A DNA stretch of 64,000 nucleotides from positions 332,230,089-332,294,088 of the forward strand of contig NC_053489.1 in assembly GCF_905171775.1 (NCBI RefSeq). Direction: 5' to 3'. The notes under the pieces are model-generated. The model was not told the origin of the DNA and searched no databases. It saw nothing but the letters and a program-made list of their open reading frames with translations. The DNA comes from Rana temporaria. Taxonomy: Eukaryota; Chordata; Amphibia; Anura; Ranidae. The translations under genes were made by a program, and so were the position numbers. This document shows, in pieces, positions 51,890 to 63,420 of the stretch (positions are counted from its first letter, which is position 1; each line of letters begins with the position of its first letter).

Positions 51890-54230
51890 CGGGAGATCAC
51901 TCAAATTGAAAGGAGCTTTTTATTGAACCTGGATGGTTGGTTGTATGTTATCCACAGCTGCCAGACCTTGAGAAATGTATTATGGGTATCTGAGGCAAAG
52001 TGTCAATTTCACGTTTATCATGATATCTTTCATACGGTTCTTAACTGCTTCAAAGCTAAGCACAGGGGTTTTCCAAGTTCTCGCAATGGTCACCTTAGTT
52101 GCAGTAAAAAGATGTTGGCGCTCAGGACAAAGCAGGTCTGGGATTGGTTTTCAAAGGCAAGCCTCATAGGGTCTCTTTTGAGGTTAGTATGAAACAAAGA
52201 AGGGTGTAAACCCTGACCCATAATCTGTATACCTTAGGACAGGGGTGGCCAACCAGTGGCCTGTGGAGCCCTCTGATGTGGCCCACGACCTCCTTCTCTG
52301 GAATGGCAGGTTTACAAGCCCAGATCGCAGGTTGCCGACCCACCATACCACAGCATCCATGTTCTGAATGAAGCTAGTGGTAGAGGAAAAAAGCAACTGC
52401 GGAGCAGATCCCCATAAGCCGATGCTTCCTCTACAGCACCAGCTTTTGCTACAGGCAGAATCTATGGCAAAGTTCAGCTAACCCACAGGATAGACACAGG
52501 TCCACTACGCTGGGTAAAACGCAGTCTTAGGCCCTTTTCACACAATCAGCCCGACCAAACGGAACTCTCAATTCACCTCTACAGAGCGACAGATGTAAAC
52601 AGACTTTTGTCCGTTTTACGCCCGCTTACCTCCAATCCGCTAAGGAAAAAAACAGAAGGAAATTTGTCCCCTTCCATTTGGGCGGATCGGAGGGCCTAAA
52701 AAGTAGCCGTGACCTGCCAATCCGCCCACTCCGCTTATTGTGGCCCGCGACTGGTTACCAAGTTGCTTAAGTGGCCCTCGCTCTTCAAAAGGTTGGTCAC
52801 CCCTGCCTTAGGACATGCCCATCAAATGTGAGCCATAGTTCCTTCCTGAAAACAGCCCCAGAAACAAAGAGGGGAATAAGATGGAATGAATCGGGCCAGT
52901 CTAGCTGGTGTATAGTACCATCTATATAACACCTTCTAGGCATTCTCCAATATCAGAGCATTTTTGGAGCTTTTTGGGAGAGCTATTGTCATGATCTGCA
53001 AGTCCTCTGGATCTATCTGTCTTCCTAAATCTTTCTCCAATTGTAGATGGTAGGACTGCACTTGGTTGACAAGTAAATTAAGGATATTTATCCCAGGGAA
53101 TGGGGTTAGCTCTGCAAAGGCTTTCAAAAGGAGTTAACGTATATGGGGAAGGTCTGGATTTTATGAGTTGTTGAAGGAAGTGTCTAAGTTGTAGATAACC
53201 TTAATGTTTCTACAAGGGAATATCATGGGAAGACCTGAGGGCTTCAGAAGTTAGTATTCTTGTAGGAGTGAACAGAGAATGAATGTTAGAAAAACCATTA
53301 TCAATCCACCAAGGGAATTGCTTAGGATTTTCAAAAATGTGAAGGTAAGTAAAGGTAAGTCGGACGGTATCAAACCAGCCGAAATTTGACAGAGTCCCAC
53401 AGGCAGAGAGAATGAGTTAAGCAAGGTCCTAGCATGGTTAGACAATGTTTAAGGGGGAGCCAGGGTAGGAAGGATACAGGGGTAGGATGGAAGTCCACCA
53501 CATCTATAGTGGCCCACAGTGGCAATTGGTATGTTCCTTGAAGATGAGATAGTGGCTGCCGTATATAATGCTTGCAGATTAGGGACCGAAAAACTCCCAT
53601 TGATCCTCTGAGAGTATAAAACCTGTTTATTGATTCGGGGACATGTGGAACCCCAGATGAATTTCAAGAGTTTGCATTGATGGATATGCAAGATGTGCAA
53701 AGGGATCGGGCCTAGCAATACTCAAAAGAAGTATAGCAGTTTTGAAAGATAAGACAAATGAACTGCGGTGATCCTGCCAAACCAAGATAACTGGAAATGA
53801 GACCAAGAGGAATCAGTCAGCTTTCTGAACAGAGTGAGGAAGTTGGCCTGGTATAACCCTTCATACTTGGGGGTGAGCCGGATTCCCAAGTAGGGCAAGG
53901 AAGAAAGCCATTGGAACGAAAAGGCCACTTTCAAAGAAGCAACCCTTCATACTTGGGGGTGAGCCAGATTCCCAAGTAGGGCAAGGAAGAAAGCCATTAG
54001 AAGGAAAAGGCCACTTTCAAAGAAGCAAGTTCAAGGGATGAGAGATTAACTGACATTGTTTTAGATTTTATAAGGTTAACGTGCAAGCCCAAAAAGGGAT
54101 GCAAAAATTTCTAAAAGGGGTAGTAAGTTAGGCAGAGAAACTCTAGGTGTTGTCAGAGTCAACAAAATATCATCTGCAAATAAGGAGATCTTATGGGCAG
54201 AAACCGCAATCTCGATGCGGTTTCTGTAAT
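51890..54230 (-). pseudogene. L1-type LINE relic, C-terminal half of ORF2
   Basis: In minus-strand order: an RT thumb/linker piece with SYLGIRLTPKYEGLYQANF-like sequence (53722-53934), LLKFIWGSTCPRINKQVLY (53449-53718), a later piece (52936-53127), and CFWGCFQEGTMAHI then WACP (about 52833-52895), the C-terminal zinc-finger-like motif shared with the intact L1. Stops and frameshifts separate them. An internal direct duplication of about 85 bp occurs at 53857-54023. An hAT MITE sits inside the 3' part. Confidence 0.82.
52240..52805. mobile_element. hAT MITE with CAGGGGTGGCCAACC ends, inside an L1 relic
   Basis: The ends CAGGGGTGGCCAACCAGTGG and AAGGTTGGTCACCCCTG are inverted and flanked by the 8-bp duplication CCTTAGGA (52232-52239 and 52806-52813). 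A fragment of another MITE (GGCCCTTTTCACACAATCAG) starts near 52531 inside it. Confidence 0.94.
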
Positions 54231-54357
54231 AGATCACTTTAGTGATCCATTGGCGCTGTTACTGTAAATCCGGTAGTTCGGCCTCCAAGTCAGAAGGGAT
54301 CTTCTTAGACTACAATACTTTTATAGGCCATCTGCACGGTTTCTTATGTTCAGCTTA

Positions 54358-54379
54358 TCATATATATATATATATATAT

Positions 54380-54411
<32 letters not shown>
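54358..54411. repeat. (TA)n microsatellite
   Basis: About 54 bp of TA dinucleotides with one GA interruption. Confidence 0.97.
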
Positions 54412-54413
<2 letters not shown>

Positions 54414-54837
54414 CATTGCACCAATCAGACATGTCTATGTCTACATGTTTTTAATGTGTTATAATACATTTTGATATTTTACTAAAATGTGAGACCCTTT
54501 CTATTGGGATTATAGTGGCAACCTTAAAAGTCTGTTTTCTATTTTTCTTTTTCCCCCTTTTTTTGTGCTCAATATATTTGGATGTGATGCCATGCAGTAT
54601 GTCTCAAATTAATTTTTCAAAATTCAAACACATGTTCACTTTTTTAGTGACGGAAAAATGGCCTTCAATAGCAATGTTGATGAGTACTACAGGCCCCTTT
54701 AAGCTCCCCTTCTGAAATACTCTGCAATTACATCACTTCCTATGCTCCCTACCAAACCCTCAGGGTGTTAACCACCACTTAGCAGCCTTTGTGGACTACT
54801 GCTCAGATATATGAACTCTCCCCCAAGTTCTTTCTAA
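54412..54837. other. Gene-free stretch
   Basis: Nothing recognised. The last part probably joins the L1 fragment that continues at 55094. Confidence 0.4.
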
Positions 54838-55091
54838 GGCCTCGTACACACGACCGAGTTTCTCGGCAAAAACCAGCAAGAAGCTTGCTTTTTTTTTTTT
54901 GGCTGAGGAAACCGGTCGTGTGTACACTTGTCGACGAGGATCTCGTCGGGCCAAAAAGAAAACATGTCTTCTTTTTCCTCGACTGGAATGGGAAAATTTG
55001 GCTTGCCGAGATCCTCGGTGGCTTCACAAGGAACTCGACGAGCAAAACGATGTGTTTCGCCCGTTGAGTTCCTCGGACGTGTGTACGAGGC
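54838..55091. mobile_element. Short Harbinger-type foldback MITE (GGCC-end family)
   Basis: GGCCTCGTACACACGACCGA on the left pairs with GGACGTGTGTACGAGGC on the right; TAA lies on the left. Only 254 bp long, with TCCTCGG and AACTCGACGAG blocks. Confidence 0.82.
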
Positions 55092-55093
55092 TT

Positions 55094-56372
55094 CAGACTT
55101 ACTCTTTACTGAACACTCCTCTAACCAGCCACATTTACCTTGTATAGAAAAATGGGAAACAAAGCTGGACCGCACTTTCACGCAGGCCCACAAACACATT
55201 ATGAACTTTTCTCTCAAATCGTTGATATGTACAAAGATTCAAGAGACTAACTTCAAAGTGATGACAAGGTGGTATCTTACCCCTATTAGATTACACAAAT
55301 GCTATCCTGAAACTTTTGACCATTGCTGTAGATGCCAGGAGAGCAGAGGAACAATGTTCCACATATTCTGGTCCTGCCCTAAGTTGGCATACATTTGGGC
55401 AACAATTCTAACAATTACTCCAAAATGTATGGAATACAGTTGTGCTCATAATTTTACATACCATGGCAGAATTTATGATTTATTGGCCATTTTTCAGAGA
55501 ATATGAATGATAGCACAAAAAGTTAATTTTAATAATTGGTTAGTGTTTGGCTGAAGGCATTTATTACGAATCAACTGTGTTTACACTTTTTAAATCATAA
55601 TGGCAATAGAAACTACCCAAATGACCCTGATCAAAAGTTTACATACCTATACTATAAACTTTTGAGCACAACTGTAAAAGATATCTGATGATCCAGCCTT
55701 CTTCTTACTACGTTTCAAATATTCCTGCTAAAAATGATAAAACATACAGTATTGTGTGTCACCTCTTAAATGTCGCTAAAGGCCTGTATTCCTCTTCATT
55801 GGAAACAACTCCTGCCGATCATTGCGAGTTGGCACCGAAAAGTGGAAGACGTAAATAAGATGGAGGACTTGATACTTTCAGCACAAAATAAATGTGAGAA
55901 ATACTCTAAAACCTGGGGGCTATGGAACCTGTTTGTCCTTTCTGAAGACGGTAAGGCCATTTTCGTATCTTAAATTCTACAACAAATCAAGCTGGCTGAT
56001 TGGCTTTGTTATCCTTTACCATCGCCACCTCATGTTTTTCCCCCTCTGCTCCCCTCTTCTCTTCTTTTTTATTTTTACTTCTACTCTCTCATTTTCTTCT
56101 TCCTGAACTACCTACTTTCTTCACTCCCGCTCTTTTAAAATGGAAAATGGAATTGGGCAGCCTCATTCCTTTCTCAGTAGTTACACGTTTGTAAATGTTT
56201 TGATACCTACATGTTTTGATACCTACATGAGATTTCAGCTCATCAGTTATTGTCTATTTACTTGGTATGTTGTAAACTACGTGGTTGAAGTTCACAACAT
56301 TTATTACGTTATTAATGTAACAATTTGGTTTCACCCTTTCTGGAATGTAAGACATTTTTTATAAAATGCAAA
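55094..56372 (+). pseudogene. L1-type LINE relic, 3' end of ORF2
   Basis: Plus-strand pieces read KWETKLDRTFTQAHKH, TRWYLTPIRLHKCYP, then CCRCQESRGTMFHIFWSCPK (55330-55390), the C-terminal Cys/His motif. After the Tc1-type MITE, coding resumes with ACIPLHWKQLLPIIASW and KTWGLWNLFVLSEDG (about 55780-55950). The frame shifts between pieces. The rest is 3' UTR. Confidence 0.83.
55437..55674. mobile_element. Tc1/mariner-type MITE inside an L1 relic
   Basis: The ends CAGTTGTGCTCATAATTTTA and AAACTTTTGAGCACAACTG are inverted and flanked by TA on both sides (55435-55436 and 55675-55676). 238 bp, non-coding. Confidence 0.92.
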
Positions 56373-56421
56373 AAACCTCAGAGATAAAATGTCAGAGCTT
56401 GAACTTGGAACTCGGATAGAC

Positions 56422-58201
56422 GGGCTTGCAGTTCCCCCTGCCTCCTCTTTCGTTTAGAACTGGTTCTCACACAGATGGCGCTCACGTGCACGTACACGTG
56501 AGGACGCGCGCTCGTAGGTGGGGGGGGAGTGAAGAGCTCGGAGCCTGTGGGGAGATGAGGTTGGACTGCGCTTAGCGAGTGAGAGGAGCTGACAGCCCCC
56601 GTCTACCCGCCGCACGCTACACGCCGCGTCTATGGACCAGCTGGACCGGCCCCTGTCTGCCCGCCGTACGCCGTACATCGCGTCCGTGGATTAGCTGGAT
56701 CAGCATAGAAGCAACCGCAGCCTACCCGGCCATACAACGGATGCCACGCCAGGACGGATGACGGTGTCAGAAGGACACAGCAGGTGAGCGGTGAGCGGTG
56801 GAGACGGACGGAGGAGGAAGAGAGGAGAATACAGCTGGAGGCTAAGTATCCCCAGGAAAAACTAAGCTGACCCACTACCACCAGAACCAAGGTCGGATCT
56901 TTTATTGTTATTGATGGTTTATGTCTATCTCTGCCCTAACAAACACTTGATGAGGAGGTAAAGAAAGGGACTCTCAAGGGAGTAAGGATATATGGTCAAT
57001 GCGGTAAAAATGATGTTCCATAGCTGCTGTTTAATATACTAGGAGAAGTAATATCTTCACATAATGTTTCCGGTGCACATGGTGTACATGGTAAGCTTCA
57101 ATTAAACAATCTGCCATTTAATCAAGAGAGACTGTATTAGCTAAGGGACACTGCAAAAGTCGGATTAAGGGGACCACATTGTTCCCCTCATATGCATATG
57201 GGAGTACCTCCTATGACATAGATAAGGAGACTCAAAAGAAGCGGGTCAAATACAGGAACGCCTTAGATATCCCCCCATCCCTGGCTGTTACATGCTATGC
57301 TTGTCCTGACCGGGCCCCATAGCAATTGAAGAGCTGTAAATTGAAAGGGGAAGGGGAAAGCGGACTGCACGTCAGGACTTTGAACTTGATTGGATTATAG
57401 ATTACAGCATATTACCGCATAAATCTAAAGCCATCTTATCAGGAGTTAGGATCGGACCTTGCTGCGCAGTCCCCCATTCCCACAGAAGTATTTTTTTTTT
57501 TCTTTTTATTTTTCTTTTTTGGGAAGAGAGACTTGCGGAAGTTGGGTAGAAGAAACCCCAAGAGGGCCACGGTAAAACCGTAGCTGGAGGAACTGCCCTG
57601 GGTCTGAAAGTGGCGCGACACGAAGGGGAAAGTTATACGGCTGTTAAAGACTTGTCCGCTCCCTTTTCTCCTGTGGTATCTCCGTCTCTTGTGATATCTC
57701 TCTTTTTCTCGTGTATAACCAGCCCTATAACTCTGAATTAGGAGATCCCCTACGTGATATACCGACCTCCTCTCATAGTGTATACGTAGGAATCTGCAGA
57801 AACTGGTCAATTATAGGACAAGAGCCCAAATAGCCAGAGGACCCCCCTAATTTTCCAGAGCTGAGGTAGACAAACATAGATACAACAACCTCTGCCCCCC
57901 CTGGAAATAGAGGGGCTCTCTTATTGGGCGTGACCTCTTTTATATCAGTACCTAGAGTACTTAGAGTATATGTTTGTCTGTTATTTCTCCCGCTTCCCTT
58001 CTTTGTTTTTTCCCATAGCAGCTGTTGGGCATCTGGAAAATATTGAAAATTAGGAAGTATATTAAAAGGGAACAGGAACTCCACCTAGTATACCCCCCCT
58101 CGCCATTGGGAAGGAAGGGGGGACTTAGCGGAGAATTGAGAGAGGAGAGGAGGTAGTTGAAGGACAAACTGGGGAAAAGAATTAGGAAGAGGGAGAATAA
58201 T
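56422..58201 (+). promoter_or_regulatory. 5' UTR / internal promoter region of L1
   Basis: 1.78 kb of non-coding leader, GC-rich at the start (56460-56830) and containing a T-run at 57487-57505. L1 promoters lie inside the 5' UTR, so the transcription start should be near 56422. Open frames on the minus strand here have no family resemblance. Confidence 0.6.
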
Positions 58202-59224
58202 ATGAGTAGAATGACAAGTAGGTCTACAAGGGGGGGACCCCCGACAACCCCGAGTAATATCTCAAGCTCCATTAGACCTTTTATGACCAAAGGTGTAAGC
58301 CCACAAACACAAGGAGCCCAGGGAGGAACAAAACAACAACAACCTAACAAAGACCAAAAGGCTGTCAAAAAGAAACCCCAGGGAGGCAACACCAGTGAAA
58401 CATCAATAGAGTCAAGAGAAGAAATTAATGTAGAGCATGGGCCTGAAGGCAATGGGGACAAGGGACACCGATTAGACATGCAGCCCCCCTTAAACGAAGA
58501 AATCGCAGATATGCTGCAAAGGATGGAAACAGCGATTAAGGAGGAAATTAAAGGGGAAATACAGAACCTACGCACAGACCTAGGACACTTTATGTCCAGA
58601 ATTGAAACAATAGAAGAACGAATAGAGACGGTAGAACAAGAAGTAAGAGTAACGAAGGACCAAATTGACCAGACACAACGACAACAGAGACTTATCCTCT
58701 ACAAAATAGAGGATCAAGAAAATAGAAACCGCAGACAAAACCTGAGGATAAGGTCAATCCCAGAGGAAAGGGGAGAAGACCTCAGGAAAATAATGCGGAA
58801 GATATTTAATCCTCTCCTGGAAAAACCCATAGAAGATCCCATCAGGATCGAAAGGGTACATAGAGTGGGGAACCCACAAAGAGCCAGCTCAGAGCGAACA
58901 AGAGACGTCATAATCAGGTTCCGACTCTATGAGGACAAAGAAATAGTGTGGAAGAAATTGAGGGGTCAACCCCCGATAGTCCTGGATGGGATAGAGTTAC
59001 AGATATTCTCGGATCTTTCGGCTGAAACCCTGGCAAGGAGACGAGCACTGAAACCACTTTTAAAGCAGATGATAGACCTAAACATTAGATATACTTGGGG
59101 ACACCCGGCATGTCTAATTGGCACAAAAGACGGAAGATCGGCAATACTTAGATTCCCTGAGGAACTAGAGGAATTCTGTAAAAAATTGGATATCCAGATG
59201 CCAGACCTACCAGGATGGGATTAG
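58202..59224 (+). CDS. L1 ORF1 protein (RNA-binding chaperone)
   Basis: The open frame reaches back to 58157, but the first ATG is at 58202, giving 340 residues. After a Ser/Thr/Gln-rich N-terminus, residues about 95-185 are a coiled coil (ETAIKEEIKGEIQNL, ETIEERIETVEQEVR) that would trimerise the protein. An RRM-like domain follows, with NRRQNLRIRSIPEE and RIERVHRVGN, and then the C-terminal domain with DVIIRFRLYEDKE and ARRRALKPLLKQM. This is the Transposase_22-type L1 ORF1p. It coats the L1 RNA in the cytoplasm. No stop or frameshift is present. Confidence 0.9.
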   Translation: MSRMTSRSTRGGPPTTPSNISSSIRPFMTKGVSPQTQGAQGGTKQQQPNKDQKAVKKKPQGGNTSETSIESREEINVEHGPEGNGDKGHRLDMQPPLNEEIADMLQRMETAIKEEIKGEIQNLRTDLGHFMSRIETIEERIETVEQEVRVTKDQIDQTQRQQRLILYKIEDQENRNRRQNLRIRSIPEERGEDLRKIMRKIFNPLLEKPIEDPIRIERVHRVGNPQRASSERTRDVIIRFRLYEDKEIVWKKLRGQPPIVLDGIELQIFSDLSAETLARRRALKPLLKQMIDLNIRYTWGHPACLIGTKDGRSAILRFPEELEEFCKKLDIQMPDLPGWD

Positions 59225-59610
59225 AGGAACGGGAGATGGGAGAGGAGAGGGAAGAGTCAATCTATAATGATCTACTCCCCAGAAAATTTGTCTGTGGGTC
59301 TCTTCTTTTCTCCTCTCTCTCTTTTTCTTTTCTTTTTCTTGTCTGGTTCCATACGGTGACTGGTGAGCTGGGGGAACAACCCATCCCCCCCTCCCCCCCG
59401 CTCTATGAGCGGAGCGGAGGAGAGGCAACTCCAGGACCCCACCTAGAGGAAGCTGGACCTGACATTGAGGATGGTTCAGAGGCCAAAAATTGGTCGAAGG
59501 GGAAGGGAGGGGGGAGTGGGGAGGAGGAGGGAGGGGAGGGGGGTAGGGAGGGAGGGGGGAGGAAAGGATCTATCTCACCAAGATAATCAGAAAAAAAGGG
59601 AAGATCAAAG
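59225..59610 (+). other. Inter-ORF spacer of L1 with polypurine block
   Basis: The 386-bp spacer contains a pyrimidine-rich stretch (59297-59345) and a G-rich purine block (59500-59570). The frame at 59215-59586 is probably not translated. ORF2 would need reinitiation or another unconventional route. Confidence 0.6.
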
Positions 59611-62600
59611 ATGCCACAAATCAAATGTATATCTTATAATGTGAAAGGTCTCAATAGCCCAACCAAGAGACATAAGGTGCTCAAGGAACTAAAGGGATAT
59701 AAAGCAGACATCTCCTTCCTACAGGAAACTCATATCACCCAAGGATCGAATATCAGATTATATGCCCCAGATCTCCCCACGTGGTATTATGGAGATACTA
59801 TCTCCAAAAGAGCTAGAGGAATAGCAATTGGAATCTCAAAAAGGATACGGTTTGAGCTAGCCGACAGATTGACAGACCCAGAGGGGAGATTCCTCTTCTT
59901 GAGAGGAAAAGTGGAAGGATTAGAATGTACTCTGGTAAACGTCTATGCCCCAAATGTATCACCGATAAAATTTCTCCTGGGAATACTAGGGAAACTGACA
60001 GATTTCAGGAGGGGAAGAGTAATCATAGGAGGAGATCTCAACTTATGCATAAACCCAAAAATAGATAAAACATCTCAGACATCGAGCGTTCGGGACGTAC
60101 AGTTGAGAAAGCTCAGGGACGCCTTATTTAGGAGTCAACTGATCGATGCCTGGAGAGTCTTTAACCCGGACCAACGAGACTATACATTTTACTCCCCGGT
60201 CCATGGGACTTATTCAAGGATCGATCATATTCTGGTCGATCACAGGACCTTAGATATTGTGGTTGAGACAAAAATAGAAACTATGACAATCTCCGACCAT
60301 GCACCAGTTAGTATTATAATAGATATCTCAGGTAATATAAGGCCTAAACAAAATTGGAGGTTAGACGAACACTTATTGATAGAAGAGACCAGTTTAACAA
60401 GGGTAAAAAAAGAGCTGGAAGAGTATTTTAGGTTAAACGAGATGGAGGAAGTCTCGATGGCAACACTGTGGGATGCCCACAAGGCAGTGATAAGAGGAAC
60501 ATTGATTTCGGAAGGAGCAAGGAAAAAAAAAGAAAAAAATAGGAAAAAGGAAGAGTTAATTGAAGAAATCTTCCTCTTAGAACAGGAACATAAAAAAACA
60601 GGGAAGCAACGAGATCTATACTCGAAACTGGTCAAAAAACGAAACGAATTAAAAGAAATTATGGACCAAGAAACCCGAAAGGAATTTAAATTAATCGCTA
60701 GGGAAAGATACATGTGGGGGAATAAAACTAATAAACATCTAGCAAGAATGGTGCAGAAAAAGAAATCAAAAAATTATATAGATAAAATCAAAAACGAAAA
60801 AGGAGAGATGATGCAAACAACAAAGGAAATTGCGGAGACTTTTAGGCTATACTATGAGAGACTTTACTCAGTAGAACAAAAGAATGGGCAGGAGGGAGAA
60901 AAAATAAATAAAACTGCAAAATTCCTAAGGGAAGCTGGGCTCCCAAAAATAAATAGGAGCGAGGCATTAGTCATGGACAGACCAATATCAGAAAAAGAGA
61001 TCAATTTTGCATTAGCCGATACAGCAGTAGGTAAAAGTCCGGGACCCGACGGTTTCACTACTCTGTATTATAAAAAGTGTAGGGAGATCCTGTTACCAAA
61101 ATTATGCCAATATTTTAATGGATTGGGCAAAGACTTCGGTCTGAGCCGGGAGGCCTCAGAGGCCATTATAACAGTTATCCCCAAGGAAGGTAAGGATAAA
61201 GGAGATTGTTCAGGGTACCGACCAATATCTCTGCTAAATACAGATGTAAAACTATTCGCAAAGGTATTGGCCGAGAGAGTAAAACGGGAAATGGCAAAGA
61301 TGGTACATCCTGACCAGACAGGGTTCATCCAGGGAAGAGAGGGGAGGGACAATGGAGTTAGAGCACTATTGATAATGCAAAAAATGAAAACGAACGGAAC
61401 CCCCAGTCTACTCCTGTCGATAGATGCAGAGAAGGCATTCGACAGGGTAGACTGGGGATTCATGCTATGCACCCTGGATGAAATGGGGTTCGGACAAAGG
61501 ATGAGGGAGTGGATAACAACTCTCTACCAGGAACCGAGGGCAAAAATAAAAATAAATGGCAGCCTATCCCAAGACCTGATAATGAAAAACGGAACCAGAC
61601 AGGGGTGCCCCCTTTCCCCACTCCTGTTTGTGCTCTCCCTGGAGCCATTATTAGCCAGGATACGCAAGAACCCCGACATAAGAGGAGTTAAAATAGGAGA
61701 GGACGAACACAAACTCTCAGCATTTGCAGATGACGTACTCTTCTATTTGTCAGACCCTAAAATCTCAATTCCAAAATTATTAGACCTATGCATGATATAC
61801 GGAGAAATATCAAATTTTAAAATCAACGTAGCTAAAACTGAGATCCTAAGTATCAATATTACTGGACGAGAGGAAAGAGATTTAAAACAGAAATTTTGCT
61901 TCTCCTGGGTAAAAGCACTTAAGTACCTCGGTATCTTCCTAGTTAAATCAATGAAAAAAATGTACGCGAAAAATTTTATCCCCTTGTTAAACGAAATTAG
62001 GGAAGAAATCGGGAGGGTAAAAAGTAGACCGATATCCTGGATAGGACGAATAAACTTCTGTAAAATGGTAATTTTACCAAAGATTACTTATAAGTTCCAG
62101 ATGATACCTATAAGTTTGCCCGGAATACTCTTCTCAGCTCTTAAAAAACAGATCATGAACTTTATCTGGAGAAATAAGAAACACAGAATATCCTTCCAAA
62201 CATTAAGACAACCTAAAAATAAGGGGGGACTAGCAGTACCAGACGTTAAAACATACTACGAGGCTGTGGTTTTGTCAAGGGTGGTGGAGTGGGTTAGGGC
62301 CAGTAAGGAAAAGAGATGGGTTAACATTGAAAACGAAATGTCAAAGGCAAGTTTAGACAAGATTATTTGGAACCCACCTAAATATAGGACACTTGATAAG
62401 AATACACATGAGATAACTAAAAATGCACTAAAAATTTGGGATTCTAGGTACAAAAAAATAGAAAAGGAATTTAACTCACCATTACTGGCACTGAAAAATA
62501 ATGATTATTTTGCACCGGGTAAAACACAGATTGGAGGAAATTGGATAAAAAAAGACACTACCCAATTAAGGGATGTAATAAAAGATGGGCACATTGTAAC

Positions 62601-63420
62601 ACTACAAGAATTAAAAGAAAAAAAAGATTGTTTTTTGGAAATTGATGAATGGAGATACCATCAGCTGGCCCACTTTATACAAAGACTACCGCACCCACTA
62701 AGATCAGGGGAGCAGCTATCCGAATTGGAAAAAATATGCACATCGGAAAAGGTCAAGGGAACTATCTCAAAATTATATAAGATTTTGCTAAAGGTGGACG
62801 AACGGATGGTTCCTCCTTTCATCAAAAAATGGGAAAGGGAACTGGGATCAAAGCTAGATAGGGTCACAATCGAAAAAATACTGACACTGGCCCATTCCTC
62901 GGCAATAGATAGTCGTACAGCTGAGATGAGCTACAAATGTTTGACTGGATGGTACATGACACCGGACAAACTATCTAAATTTAACGAAGGACAAACGGGA
63001 GAGTGCTGGAGGGGATGTGGGTCCCCGGGTACCATGGCTCATTTGTGGTGGAAATGCCCTAAGGTCGAGGAGTTCTGGAAAAAAATACTGGGATGTATAG
63101 AAGAGATTACAAAAGAAAAAATTAAGCTGGATCCTTGGGTGGTATTGTTCCATGGGGGTGAGGAAAAAATCAAAAAATATAAGAAAACCTTAATCCCACA
63201 CCTATTAAATGCCGCCAAAAGGATAATACCGAGAAGATGGCAGGAGATAGATAGCCCCCATATCTGGGAATGGATAGACTCCGTGGAAGAGATTTATAGA
63301 ATGGAAGAACTGAGAGAAGAAGTGGAAGGAAATAGTATAGTTCAAGATAAGAAGTGGGACAACTGGAGGGGTTTTAAGAGATCCTGGAGCTATGCAGAAA
63401 AACTTAGGGCTGAGACCTAA
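59611..63420 (+). CDS. L1 ORF2 protein: endonuclease and reverse transcriptase
   Basis: ATG at 59611, 1269 residues, no interruption. The APE-type endonuclease spans residues 1-235: SYNVKGLNSP, LQETH (Glu39), GGDLN (Asp142, Asn144), SRIDHILVD (203-210) and SDH (228-230). The RT domain includes KSPGPDGF, IPKEGKD, YRPISLLN, a DAEKAFDRVDW block, NGTRQGCPLSP and the FADD box (705-708). The C-terminus carries C1132-x3-C1136-x7-H1144-x4-C1149, the L1 zinc-knuckle-like motif. All catalytic residues I checked are present. The protein nicks genomic DNA and primes reverse transcription from the nick. Confidence 0.95.
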   Translation: MPQIKCISYNVKGLNSPTKRHKVLKELKGYKADISFLQETHITQGSNIRLYAPDLPTWYYGDTISKRARGIAIGISKRIRFELADRLTDPEGRFLFLRGKVEGLECTLVNVYAPNVSPIKFLLGILGKLTDFRRGRVIIGGDLNLCINPKIDKTSQTSSVRDVQLRKLRDALFRSQLIDAWRVFNPDQRDYTFYSPVHGTYSRIDHILVDHRTLDIVVETKIETMTISDHAPVSIIIDISGNIRPKQNWRLDEHLLIEETSLTRVKKELEEYFRLNEMEEVSMATLWDAHKAVIRGTLISEGARKKKEKNRKKEELIEEIFLLEQEHKKTGKQRDLYSKLVKKRNELKEIMDQETRKEFKLIARERYMWGNKTNKHLARMVQKKKSKNYIDKIKNEKGEMMQTTKEIAETFRLYYERLYSVEQKNGQEGEKINKTAKFLREAGLPKINRSEALVMDRPISEKEINFALADTAVGKSPGPDGFTTLYYKKCREILLPKLCQYFNGLGKDFGLSREASEAIITVIPKEGKDKGDCSGYRPISLLNTDVKLFAKVLAERVKREMAKMVHPDQTGFIQGREGRDNGVRALLIMQKMKTNGTPSLLLSIDAEKAFDRVDWGFMLCTLDEMGFGQRMREWITTLYQEPRAKIKINGSLSQDLIMKNGTRQGCPLSPLLFVLSLEPLLARIRKNPDIRGVKIGEDEHKLSAFADDVLFYLSDPKISIPKLLDLCMIYGEISNFKINVAKTEILSINITGREERDLKQKFCFSWVKALKYLGIFLVKSMKKMYAKNFIPLLNEIREEIGRVKSRPISWIGRINFCKMVILPKITYKFQMIPISLPGILFSALKKQIMNFIWRNKKHRISFQTLRQPKNKGGLAVPDVKTYYEAVVLSRVVEWVRASKEKRWVNIENEMSKASLDKIIWNPPKYRTLDKNTHEITKNALKIWDSRYKKIEKEFNSPLLALKNNDYFAPGKTQIGGNWIKKDTTQLRDVIKDGHIVTLQELKEKKDCFLEIDEWRYHQLAHFIQRLPHPLRSGEQLSELEKICTSEKVKGTISKLYKILLKVDERMVPPFIKKWERELGSKLDRVTIEKILTLAHSSAIDSRTAEMSYKCLTGWYMTPDKLSKFNEGQTGECWRGCGSPGTMAHLWWKCPKVEEFWKKILGCIEEITKEKIKLDPWVVLFHGGEEKIKKYKKTLIPHLLNAAKRIIPRRWQEIDSPHIWEWIDSVEEIYRMEELREEVEGNSIVQDKKWDNWRGFKRSWSYAEKLRAET

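Noticed and set aside
59215..59586. 123-codon frame between L1 ORF1 and ORF2
   Set aside because: It is dominated by a G-rich purine tract and pyrimidine runs, has no domain and is not expected in L1.
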